This document shows positions 36,052 through 44,670 of a stretch of DNA of 64,000 bases, piece by piece. The translations under genes were made by a program, and so were the position numbers. Location: NCBI GenBank assembly GCA_027451745.1, contig DAIDIP010000016.1:21987-85986 (forward strand), given 5' to 3'. The notes under the pieces were generated by a model. It saw nothing but the letters and a program-made list of their open reading frames with translations, ran no database searches and was not told where the DNA came from. Position 1 is the first letter of the stretch. Each line of letters starts with the position of its first letter. The DNA comes from Candidatus Melainabacteria bacterium (GTDB lineage: Bacteria; Cyanobacteriota; Vampirovibrionia; Obscuribacterales; Obscuribacteraceae).

Positions 36052-37833
36052 ATGCAAAAAACATTTTCTTTCAAAATCAGCATAAGTAAAACAATTAAAA
36101 GTGCTCTACAGTTTTTCAGCGGTTTTGCCTTGCTGCTTAGTTTAATTAGTCCAGCATTAGCTGACAATCAAGACATAGTAATGCAAGCTATGCAAGACGA
36201 AATGACGCGTTCCATGGATCGTCTCAAATTAAATGGACATAGTGGTCCTTACTTTATCTCCTATACAGTTACTGAATACGATACTCTGCGACTTGCTGCT
36301 TCATGTGGCGCCCTAACAGACAATTCTCGTAGCCGATGGCGCGGTCTAAAAGTTGATGTACGAGAAGGTGATTATCATATAGATAGTTCACATTTTGCAC
36401 CTCGTCAAGCTGCTAGTTATGCCACTGCACTAGCAAGCAATTTGGGCAGTCCAGTGACAGCAGACAATAATTATGATGCTCTTCGTTATTCACTCTGGCT
36501 AAGAACTGATGCTGCCTATAAAGCTGCAATAAAAAACTTACAGGCCAAAAAAAATTATCTTGAGCAAAACAACGTTGCAGAGCGCCCAGATGATTTTTCT
36601 AAAGAAACACCAACTGTTTCTATAGAAAAACCCCTTAAATTGACAATTGATTCTAACCATTGGCAATCGGTAATTAAATCAATATCAAATGTTTTTAGAA
36701 ATTATCCTGCTATTCAACGCTCAGTTGTAACATTAACTGCTAGCGACGTCACCGACTGGATGGTAAATAGCGAAGGCAGTCGAATTCGCAAAAGCGAGAA
36801 TCAATATCTTCTACTTGTTCTAGCCAGCATACAAGCAGATGATGGTATGCAATTAGCAGATAGCCGTGTATTTTGCGCCAACTTTGAAAGCGATTTGCCA
36901 AAACAAGATGAGATTATTCGTGCAGTAAAAGAAATGAATGATAATCTCATAGACTTGAAGTCAGCACATTTAGCAACAGAATATTGTGGTCCTCTGTTGC
37001 TTGAAGATCAGTCTGCTGCTGAGTTTATTAATCAAACACTGCGTCACAATCTTAGCCATGCTGAAGAAACTCTAGTCGGCGCCGACAACTCTCTTTCTGG
37101 AAGACGTAGTCAATTAAAGGATCTAATTGGGCAGTCGATTTTACCTTCTTTTATAACTATTATTGATGATCCAATTACTGAAAAATTCGGTGGACAGTCG
37201 ATAGTAGGTGGTCATAAAATAGATGATGACGGAGTACCAGGACAAAAAATTGTCTTAGTCGACAAAGGTATTCTCAAAACATTTTGTACTAGCCGCACAC
37301 CAACGCTTTTCACTAAAAATAGCAATGGACATTCTCTCAATGGCATTGGTGAAGCAAGCATTTTATATATCAATTCAGACAATCAACTAAACTCCAAGCA
37401 GCTGAAAGAAAAGCTCATTGAAATGGGTAAAAAAGCTGGTTTAAAGTCAGTAATGATTGCTCGTCGGATTTCCACTTACGATTCTGGTTTATTTAACCCT
37501 GGTTCTTTAATTGCCGATGCAAGAGCTAACGGTGGCAGTTCAGGACTTTTTGTCCGATCACCACTTTTACTCTATTCTGTATCTGTAGACGATGGGCACG
37601 AAGAATTAGTAAGAGGGGCTCAGTTTGGACCCATCTCAATGCGTGTTTTTAGAGACATTGCCTGTACAGGAAATGAGCCCAAACCTTGGTTTACTCTTTC
37701 TCTTGAACCAAGCGGACTAGCTTATTACCATTTAGTTACCCCGTCTCTTTTGCTTGGTGAAGTCGAATTGCATCAACCAGGCAAAGAAACAGACAAGCTG
37801 CCTATTATGTCTAGCCCGCTCAGTGAAAAATAA
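36052..37833 (+). CDS. Secreted TldE-like partner with a degenerate metal site
   Basis: Paralogue of the preceding gene with the same layout over 593 residues and a signal peptide (SGFALLLSLISPALA, cut after ALA). The HExxxH position reads NQTLRH (residues 327-332): H to N, E to Q, only the last His kept. A conserved Cys remains in IACTGNEP. Loss of the motif parallels TldE/PmbA, which is the non-catalytic partner in the known heterodimer. I infer a secreted TldD/TldE-like complex. Confidence 0.82.
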   Translation: MQKTFSFKISISKTIKSALQFFSGFALLLSLISPALADNQDIVMQAMQDEMTRSMDRLKLNGHSGPYFISYTVTEYDTLRLAASCGALTDNSRSRWRGLKVDVREGDYHIDSSHFAPRQAASYATALASNLGSPVTADNNYDALRYSLWLRTDAAYKAAIKNLQAKKNYLEQNNVAERPDDFSKETPTVSIEKPLKLTIDSNHWQSVIKSISNVFRNYPAIQRSVVTLTASDVTDWMVNSEGSRIRKSENQYLLLVLASIQADDGMQLADSRVFCANFESDLPKQDEIIRAVKEMNDNLIDLKSAHLATEYCGPLLLEDQSAAEFINQTLRHNLSHAEETLVGADNSLSGRRSQLKDLIGQSILPSFITIIDDPITEKFGGQSIVGGHKIDDDGVPGQKIVLVDKGILKTFCTSRTPTLFTKNSNGHSLNGIGEASILYINSDNQLNSKQLKEKLIEMGKKAGLKSVMIARRISTYDSGLFNPGSLIADARANGGSSGLFVRSPLLLYSVSVDDGHEELVRGAQFGPISMRVFRDIACTGNEPKPWFTLSLEPSGLAYYHLVTPSLLLGEVELHQPGKETDKLPIMSSPLSEK

Positions 37834-37835
37834 GC

Positions 37836-38537
37836 TTAGTCAAAAAAGCGATACCAAATTAATGCCCAGATAGCAACAATCCCGTCTCGCCAGGTAATTT
37901 TTTTACCTTCCGAATAATCACGCCCGAAATAAGAAATAGGCAACTCATAAAATCGTACTTTCTGTTTGAGCATTTTGGCAGTAATTTCTGGTTCAAAATC
38001 AAATCTGTTAGATTGTATATTGATCTTCTTAAAACAATCTGCTCTAAAGACCTTATAACAAGTTTCCATATCAGTAATTGTGCTGTCATACAGTATATTG
38101 GTAAGCAAGCTAAGAAATTTGTTTCCCAGCAAATGTTTAAATTTAAAAGCGCGCGTAAGCTTTCCACCAGAAAGTCGAGAGCCATAAACAACGTCTGCTT
38201 TCCCTTGCATTATCGGCATCAACAAACCAACATATTCGCTTGGATCATATTCAAGATCAGCATCCTGAATCAAAATAATGTCGCCTGTTGCCATTTGCTG
38301 ACCTGTTCTTAATGCCGCCCCTTTGCCCATATTCTTTTCATGGAAAGCCACTTTGGCATTAAACTTGGTCATATCCAGTTCTTGCAAAATTTTTCGAGTG
38401 CCATCAGTAGATGCATCATCAACTATTATCAATTCTTTTTCTAAGCCATTCGTATTAGCTCGAATAACTTGCTCAAGAATAGTGCCAATTGTAGCCTTCT
38501 CATTGAATACCGGTATTAGAATTGACAGCTTTTTCAT
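37836..38537 (-). CDS. Family 2 glycosyltransferase (dolichyl-phosphate-mannose-synthase-like)
   Basis: GT2 enzyme that would make a polyprenyl-phosphate sugar. [17 protein letters not shown] starts the Rossmann-like fold, then [22 protein letters not shown] (metal-binding DAD) and [11 protein letters not shown]. The ATG at 38537 has AGGAG upstream and overlaps the stop of the GT87 gene upstream as ATGA, so I reject the longer frame from 38609. The coupling suggests this gene makes the lipid-linked sugar donor used by the neighbouring GT87 enzyme. Confidence 0.9.
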   Translation of the reverse strand: MKKLSILIPVFNEKATIGTILEQVIRANTNGLEKELIIVDDASTDGTRKILQELDMTKFNAKVAFHEKNMGKGAALRTGQQMATGDIILIQDADLEYDPSEYVGLLMPIMQGKADVVYGSRLSGGKLTRAFKFKHLLGNKFLSLLTNILYDSTITDMETCYKVFRADCFKKINIQSNRFDFEPEITAKMLKQKVRFYELPISYFGRDYSEGKKITWRDGIVAIWALIWYRFFD

Positions 38538-39733
38538 TCTGCACTCCTTGATACAAAAGTGAGGCGTGTCATAATCGCCAAAGTCAAAATAAGCAATTCT
38601 ATGAACCAAATATTGATCTGTCCACCTTTCAATAAATAGTCATAGTGAATATAAATCGATAAAGGAACCATAAAGAGCATACCGCCAAAAGTAATCAACG
38701 TTTTAAAAATCAGGGTAAAGCGAGAACCCATATTAGTAAAAATAGCAACTACCGTTGGAACTAGTAATAGTAAATCGTAAACATGACAATGGATAGAGAA
38801 AATAAGCGCCATCGGTATAATCAGTAGAGTACTTAACAAAATATTGTGCTCATTGTCTTTGTACTTATACCCATAAAAATAAGAAATACCTATTACGCTA
38901 GCGAACACTACACTGCAAAGGTAGAGTATTTGTTTTGAATATTCAGGAAGAACTCTAAGCAGTTGCCCTCTGAGGGTTGGCATTAATTCTGCGCGCATAT
39001 ACTCAGTACTTTCTGGTAAGCGCAAAAGAGCAAAATAGTTTAAAAAACCTTCTTTGCCTATCAATATATATGCTATTAAAGTCAAAGCAATCGCCACACT
39101 AAAAAACACAATAATAGGACGCCAACGTTTCACGCCCGCCAAATAAGCCAAAAATGGCAAAACACATTGAGGCTTGCATATCATTAATGACAATAAAAGT
39201 CCTGCTTTAATATCTTGCCTTTGCTGCAATAAATACAAAGACCCCAAAAACACAATCAGTAAGATGGGTGCCAGTTGGTCAATACGTAACGACTCATAAA
39301 CCATTTCAGAAAGACATAAACCTGCTATCAAATAACATGTCTTTTTATAATCAAGGTAAAAAATTCGCTTTAAAATTACTGTTGCCGCAATCAAACAAAC
39401 AATCAATAAGCATTTCCACAAATAAAAAGCAATTGTTGGACTAAATAGTCCTAGGGGACTAAACAATACTAAACCCTGCGGTGGGATATATATAGGCACA
39501 AAACGTTCACCCATATTAGAAAACATTTGATGTTGCAGAGCACTTAAAGCCGCTACTAGATAGCTGTCGGCTCCGTTGCCTGCCAGAATCATTTTTGCCG
39601 GCGCATAATATTCTGGAAAATCACTTATGCTGATAAAAGCATTGTGTCCAAGCCAAATCAAATAAAACAAAATAAGCACAGCAGCTACAGCAATACTTGT
39701 ACTAATCAATCTCTCTAATTTTTTAGTAAACAA
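38534..39733 (-). CDS. GT87-family (DUF2029) membrane glycosyltransferase
   Basis: Polytopic 399-residue protein: [20 protein letters not shown] in the first loop, [19 protein letters not shown], then [15 protein letters not shown] and [15 protein letters not shown] match the three landmarks of GT87. It follows the pattern of the paralogues at 13.3-15.9 kb but is more divergent. Starts at TTG 39733 by reading frame. It is coupled to the GT2 gene downstream by ATGA and lies after the triple-AAA protease gene. Confidence 0.8.
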   Translation of the reverse strand: MFTKKLERLISTSIAVAAVLILFYLIWLGHNAFISISDFPEYYAPAKMILAGNGADSYLVAALSALQHQMFSNMGERFVPIYIPPQGLVLFSPLGLFSPTIAFYLWKCLLIVCLIAATVILKRIFYLDYKKTCYLIAGLCLSEMVYESLRIDQLAPILLIVFLGSLYLLQQRQDIKAGLLLSLMICKPQCVLPFLAYLAGVKRWRPIIVFFSVAIALTLIAYILIGKEGFLNYFALLRLPESTEYMRAELMPTLRGQLLRVLPEYSKQILYLCSVVFASVIGISYFYGYKYKDNEHNILLSTLLIIPMALIFSIHCHVYDLLLLVPTVVAIFTNMGSRFTLIFKTLITFGGMLFMVPLSIYIHYDYLLKGGQINIWFIELLILTLAIMTRLTFVSRSAE

Positions 39734-39765
39734 ATCAATGCCTGCTTTGCGAATTTCCTGCTATC

Positions 39766-42700
39766 TCAATCTTTTTTCTCTTCTTTGTCTTTTGATTGGT
39801 TTTGCTCGTTGGAATCAGTTTTTCCATCCCTGGATTTATCGCTTTTACCATTCTTTTTGTCTGGTCCACCCAACCCTTTTATGGCATCAAGATTTACAGT
39901 GATCGTTTTTCCTACTAGTCTTTTTTCAGCGAGAACAAGCATTTCTTTTTCTATGTCAATCTCGGATCTATGTGGTTCAAGAATTTTAGCAATATCACGA
40001 AAATACAAAGTTTCTTTTTCCAAAAGTGCTTCGGCCAAATTTTTGAGTTTTTCTTTGTGAGCTTGCAATAAACCACGCACACTTTCCAAACAGTCATTCA
40101 CAAGTTTTTTAATCTCTAACTCTATTTCTCGAGCTGTTTCTGATGAAACATCAAATTTATGATCGCTATAAACCTCTGTATAAGCTCTGTCCACATTGAA
40201 TTTAAAAGAACCCATTCCCCATTCTCTAATCATTCTCCGTGCCACGCTGGCTACGTGATTTAAGTCCGAACATGGACCAGAGCTAGTTGTATTGCAGAAC
40301 ATCTCTTCAGCTACATAGCCACCTAAAGAAACTTCCATGCGTACCATATATTCTTCTTTAGTAATATGCATGTAGTCTTCTTTCATCACAGGCCACATAT
40401 AGCCAAGTGCGTAACCACTTGGCACAATTGTCAAAACCTGAATGCGATCTTTCTGATTACAAAAATAAGAGACTATTGCATGCCCTGCCTCATGATAAGC
40501 AGTTTCAATTAATTCCTTACTCAAAATATTTCCGGCATAAGACATACCAAACTCCACCCTTTGAATTGCTTGAATAAGATCAGCTTGTCTTACTTTAGGT
40601 CTTCCATCTCTTACAGCAATCAATCCGGCCTCATTAGCAATATTAGCCAGATCCGCTCCAGCTTTATAAACTGTCATTCTTGCAACATCTAAAGCACTGA
40701 CACTCTCTTCGCAAGGAATATCCTTTAAGTGTGCCTTTATAATCGCTTCTCTACCTTCCAAATTAGGCAATGGGATATCAATACGTCTATCAAAACGTCC
40801 CGGACGTAATAAGGCACTATCAAGCATATTGACATTATTTGTTGCGCCTATGGTCAATACTTTGTGCTTACCAAAACCATCCATTTCGCTTAGCAATTGA
40901 TTCAAAGTTTTATTTGAATCTTGGACAGCGCCACCACCTCGCTCAATACCACGCTGACTGCCAACTGCATCTATCTCATCAATAAAAACAATACAAGGTT
41001 TGCCGCTGCGTCTAGCCTGTTCATACACAGCTTTAACACGGTTAGCACCCACTCCTGCCCACATTGATTGAAAATCTCCACCAGACAATGCAAAGAAAGG
41101 AACCCCGGCTTCATTAGCAATAGCTTTTGCCAACATTGTTTTGCCAGTACCAGGTGGTCCCACAAGCAATAATCCTTTAGGAGCCTTAAGCCCACTTTCT
41201 TCTACTTTATCAGCATGCTTTAATAAAGCAACAACTTCAGCTGCCTCCGCCCTAGCAGAATCCATTCCTTTCACATCATCCAGTTTCACATCAATATCTG
41301 GCACACGAGATAAATTCATGCCAGCCATGTTTAACTTATGTCCAGCAGTGACAGATATGCGTTGAGTAGCTAATTCTAGATCTTCTTGTTCAACATGCTT
41401 GCTTCCGCGTCTTACCGCTAAAATAGCGCTTTCATTTACTGAAGCAGCAATATCAGCGCCAGAAAAATTAACTGAAGTTTTGGCAAGCTTTTCTAAATCT
41501 GGCTCTGAAGCAAGTTTGATATCTTTCAAATATTTTTGAAAAATCTTCTTTCTTCCATCAGCATCTGGCAAGCCAATATAAATTTTGCGGTCAAATCTAC
41601 CTGAACGCATAAAGGCAGGATCAAGTTTGTCTTCTACATTGGTTGCCCCAATTGTAATAACATTGCTTCGCCCTAAACCATCCAACTCAACCAATAATTG
41701 GTTTAAGGCACTAGTTCTATCGCTACCTGTTGCAGTTACTGTTCCACTTATTGAATCAATCTCATCAATAAATATAATCGCAGCCGGACTTTTACGTGCT
41801 TGCGTATACAAGCCTCTTATCCGCTCTGCCCCTTCACCAGCAAACATGCTGACAAAATAACTTCCAGACAATCCATAGAAAGGTACCCCAGCTTCATTAG
41901 CTATTGCTTTAGCTAACATAGTTTTACCTACCCCAGGCGGTCCTATTAGCAAAATGCCTTTAGGAATTTTTGCACCAATACGTCTTAATTCATCACCATG
42001 TCGAAGAAAGTCTACGATCTCGGACAAATCTTGTTTTACATCATCAATGCCTATTACATCTTCTAAGCGTACACTTGCGTCATGGCTGGGCAATTGAATA
42101 CCAGAGCCAACCATAGTGCGCTCTAATCCTACAGAGACTCGCTCTAAAGCCTGAATTACAACTTCTGTAGTAACGGTTCCTGGTCCACTAGGACGATGTC
42201 CAATGAGCGCAGCTTCGTTTACTACCCCAGCGATTTCAGCTGGCGAATAGTTAGCTGTTAGCATTCCTAATTCATCAAGATCAATTGTTGAAATATCACA
42301 ATTAACTTTTTTCAAATAATATCTAAACAGCTCTTTTCTTTCTTCAGGACTAGGAGATTCAAAATAAATTCTTCTATCCATACGTCCAGCTCGCATAATA
42401 GCCGGATCTAAAATGGCATCATTATTTGTTGCACCAATAACCATCATATTGGTACCAAAAAAACCATCCATCTCGGTAAGCAAAGTATTTAAAGTCATAT
42501 TTAAATCAGACTGCCCACCAAAACCCCGATCACCCCGGCGACGCGCAGCCATGGAATCAATCTCATCAATAAATAAAATTGAACGCTCATGTCTGCGTAA
42601 TTTGGCAAACAAAGTTTTGAGTTTGAATACACCCAAGCCCATAATTATGCCGCTAACACTAGATCCTTCCAGAACATAAAACGGGATACCAACCTCGTTG

Positions 42701-43164
42701 GCAATAGCTCGAGCAAATAAAGTTTTACCCACTCCAGGAGCGCCGATAAAAAGCATCCCTTTAGGGATCTGGGCGCCTGACGTTTTATATTTGTCAGGAT
42801 CCGACAACATTTCTATAACTTCACGAATTTCTACTTTTGCCCTGTCATTTCCGATAAGTTCGTCCAAAGTTGTCGGCGCTTTTGGATCAATACGCGGCGG
42901 TTTATATAGCCAGCCAAAGAATCTTCGTCCAAAACTTTTAGGGGCTTTAGAATCTGATCTTGGCGGAAGTGGAAATATTATTGAAATTAAAATATAAAAC
43001 TGAATCAAAATAATTAGAGCGCCAAATAAAGCTGCTCCAATTACAGACACCACCGAATATTTTAACAACGCTGGGAATGAAGCAAATGGATTCCAGTAAC
43101 TGGACGTACCAAGCAATAACACCACCCACAGTATTATGAATGTCCATTTTGCCCACGCTTTCAT
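39766..43164 (-). CDS. Giant FtsH-like membrane protease with three AAA+ modules and one M41 peptidase domain
   Basis: 1132 residues, about 1.7 times FtsH. Two N-terminal membrane helices (about 7-24 and 33-65) with almost no periplasmic domain. Three FtsH-type AAA+ modules follow. D1: Walker A GAPGVGKT 141-148, Walker B IDE to 201. D2: GPPGVGKT 408-415, Walker B to 468. D3: GPPGTGKT 669-676, Walker B to 730. Each has an arginine-finger GR-x-DR: RAGRMDR, RSGRFDR, RPGRFDR. The pore aromatic is Ile174 (IMG) in D1, Phe441 (FAG) in D2 and Trp702 (WAG) in D3. M41 follows: HEAGH 891-895, third ligand in SSGPCSDLNH (Asp967). The last 40 residues are charged. All key residues are intact, so a working protease is expected. 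RBS AGAGGC precedes the ATG. A small membrane-protein gene lies 36 bases upstream. Confidence 0.95.
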   Translation of the reverse strand: MKAWAKWTFIILWVVLLLGTSSYWNPFASFPALLKYSVVSVIGAALFGALIILIQFYILISIIFPLPPRSDSKAPKSFGRRFFGWLYKPPRIDPKAPTTLDELIGNDRAKVEIREVIEMLSDPDKYKTSGAQIPKGMLFIGAPGVGKTLFARAIANEVGIPFYVLEGSSVSGIIMGLGVFKLKTLFAKLRRHERSILFIDEIDSMAARRRGDRGFGGQSDLNMTLNTLLTEMDGFFGTNMMVIGATNNDAILDPAIMRAGRMDRRIYFESPSPEERKELFRYYLKKVNCDISTIDLDELGMLTANYSPAEIAGVVNEAALIGHRPSGPGTVTTEVVIQALERVSVGLERTMVGSGIQLPSHDASVRLEDVIGIDDVKQDLSEIVDFLRHGDELRRIGAKIPKGILLIGPPGVGKTMLAKAIANEAGVPFYGLSGSYFVSMFAGEGAERIRGLYTQARKSPAAIIFIDEIDSISGTVTATGSDRTSALNQLLVELDGLGRSNVITIGATNVEDKLDPAFMRSGRFDRKIYIGLPDADGRKKIFQKYLKDIKLASEPDLEKLAKTSVNFSGADIAASVNESAILAVRRGSKHVEQEDLELATQRISVTAGHKLNMAGMNLSRVPDIDVKLDDVKGMDSARAEAAEVVALLKHADKVEESGLKAPKGLLLVGPPGTGKTMLAKAIANEAGVPFFALSGGDFQSMWAGVGANRVKAVYEQARRSGKPCIVFIDEIDAVGSQRGIERGGGAVQDSNKTLNQLLSEMDGFGKHKVLTIGATNNVNMLDSALLRPGRFDRRIDIPLPNLEGREAIIKAHLKDIPCEESVSALDVARMTVYKAGADLANIANEAGLIAVRDGRPKVRQADLIQAIQRVEFGMSYAGNILSKELIETAYHEAGHAIVSYFCNQKDRIQVLTIVPSGYALGYMWPVMKEDYMHITKEEYMVRMEVSLGGYVAEEMFCNTTSSGPCSDLNHVASVARRMIREWGMGSFKFNVDRAYTEVYSDHKFDVSSETAREIELEIKKLVNDCLESVRGLLQAHKEKLKNLAEALLEKETLYFRDIAKILEPHRSEIDIEKEMLVLAEKRLVGKTITVNLDAIKGLGGPDKKNGKSDKSRDGKTDSNEQNQSKDKEEKKD

Positions 43165-43200
43165 TTGCTATTGCCTCTTTTAGTAATTCACTAATTTGCC

Positions 43201-43455
43201 TTAGTGCGGTGCACCATAAGGAAAATCTGCTTCTTCGCCTATGTTTGTTTCTTCTATTTTTGTAGCATAACCACTATCTCTTGTTTTATCAGTAAAGACA
43301 AAATCAGGAATCATATTCTCTACCTTTTTTGCTCCACTTACTCCTGCTGGGGTATCTTTAATGCCAATTGGTTGTTCTACAGGAGGCATTCCGTTATCGA
43401 ATAACCAACAAGTAAAGCAAAGGGCAAGAATGAATATAATTAAGTAAGTCTTCAT
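43201..43455 (-). CDS. Small membrane-anchored protein, unknown, upstream of the triple-AAA protease
   Basis: 84 residues: one N-terminal membrane helix or uncleaved signal (IIFILALCFTCWLFDNG) and a soluble part that ends in GEEADFPYGAPH. No known family. It precedes the triple-AAA gene by 36 bases on the same strand, so the two are probably co-transcribed. A role as an adaptor, substrate or regulator of the protease is only inferred from position. Confidence 0.6.
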   Translation of the reverse strand: MKTYLIIFILALCFTCWLFDNGMPPVEQPIGIKDTPAGVSGAKKVENMIPDFVFTDKTRDSGYATKIEETNIGEEADFPYGAPH

Positions 43456-43586
43456 AGATTGGGTCTAATAAAAGACCTTTGTGCTCTGGTTACAGTCTAG
43501 ATTATATGCCCATTCTAACCTGTTTTTTCCTTAAAATGTCCCGCTCAAAGGTCTCAACGAACTACATTCCCAAGCTCAAAAAGTAT

Positions 43587-44147
43587 TTATTGTATAGACT
43601 GATTTGTATTAGAAGCGCTTTGATTAATGCTAGCAATCATCGCTTCTAAGCGTTGTTGTGGCAAAATGCCATTCAATTTACTTACCAATGTTCCTTTATT
43701 AAAGAGCAAAAAGGTTGGCACAGTGCCTATACTATATCTATGAGCAATGACAAGATTGTCCATCACATTTAATTTGGCCATCACCAGAGAGTCTTCGTGT
43801 GATTTAGCCACGGCTGCTACTAATGGCAGCATTTGATCACAGGCAGGGCTGTTTGGCACATAACATTCAACAAAAACAGGTTTACCGCTTTTCAAAACTT
43901 GTTGTTCAAAATTTGCATTATTAATACTGGCAAAAGAAGCAAAATCAGGAAAATCCTTGCGCTCAGTATTCTCTGGGTCCATAGAAACAGATGAATTTGC
44001 CGAGGCATTTGTTGACGAGTCGATAGGCGAATTTGTAGAAGAATTCATGTCAGCACCTGGCTGAGCCGGCTTATGCTTTGGCCAACCGTTAATAATGCTG
44101 CCTATAACTAAAGCTATAACAAAAGCCAGCAATAGCTCGCGCATCAT
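43587..44147 (-). CDS. Membrane-anchored thioredoxin-fold protein with one active-site Cys
   Basis: An N-terminal membrane segment (about 3-22), a Ser/Asn/Thr-rich linker (about 30-60) and a thioredoxin domain (about 72-180) with SIGTVPTFLLFNKG, the cis-Pro loop. The place of WCGPC reads NSPAC: the first catalytic Cys is Ser100 and only Cys103 remains. Such a protein cannot do dithiol/disulfide exchange on its own and may form mixed disulfides. It lies between trxA and the small membrane gene upstream of the protease. Confidence 0.78.
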   Translation of the reverse strand: MMRELLLAFVIALVIGSIINGWPKHKPAQPGADMNSSTNSPIDSSTNASANSSVSMDPENTERKDFPDFASFASINNANFEQQVLKSGKPVFVECYVPNSPACDQMLPLVAAVAKSHEDSLVMAKLNVMDNLVIAHRYSIGTVPTFLLFNKGTLVSKLNGILPQQRLEAMIASINQSASNTNQSIQ

Positions 44148-44213
44148 TTAAATTCCCTCCTGACTATATATAAGCTTACCCAAAAAATGGAGCGAGTATT
44201 AGCCTAGCCAGAT

Positions 44214-44537
44214 CTAGATATGTTTATTAATAGCAGTAGTCAAAGTAGCCTTTGGCACAGCACCCACTACTTGTTCAACCACTTGTCCGCTCTTGAAAAG
44301 ATACAAGCTGGGTATGCCCCGAATTGTATATGCCTGAGCAGTTTTGGGATTTTCGTCAGTATTTAATTTAACTACTTTGAGACGCCCTGCGTACTCTTGA
44401 GATAAATCTTCAACCACTGGCGCCACAGCCTTACAAGGACCACACCAAGGTGCCCAAAAATCAACTAATACGGGTACTTCGGCTTTTAAGACCTCTTGTT
44501 CGAAGCTATTATCGGTTACATTTGCCACTGAAGACAT
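44214..44537 (-). CDS. trxA: Thioredoxin
   Basis: Canonical 107-residue thioredoxin: [20 protein letters not shown] active site, [13 protein letters not shown] with the cis-Pro. GGAGG is 10 bases before the start. TTGACA (minus, 44603-44608) has a weak -10 (TTTTAT, 44580-44585) at 17 bases and a better TATAAT at 8 bases, so the promoter assignment is uncertain. Confidence 0.96.
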   Translation of the reverse strand: MSSVANVTDNSFEQEVLKAEVPVLVDFWAPWCGPCKAVAPVVEDLSQEYAGRLKVVKLNTDENPKTAQAYTIRGIPSLYLFKSGQVVEQVVGAVPKATLTTAINKHI

Positions 44538-44670
44538 TGTGTGAGGACCTCCACTTGCTTTTAATTAAAACGTTCCTGCATAAAAGGCATTATAGTAAGA
44601 CTTGTCAACTTTCTTTCGAAACTGATGCAAATATCTTAAGCTCTTTACCTGAGAAACACAAAGTTTATAG

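Noticed and set aside
44580..44608. Perfect-looking TTGACA and TATAAT upstream of trxA as a promoter
   Set aside because: The two boxes are only 8 bases apart; at the proper 17-base distance the -10 is weak, so I give no firm promoter call.
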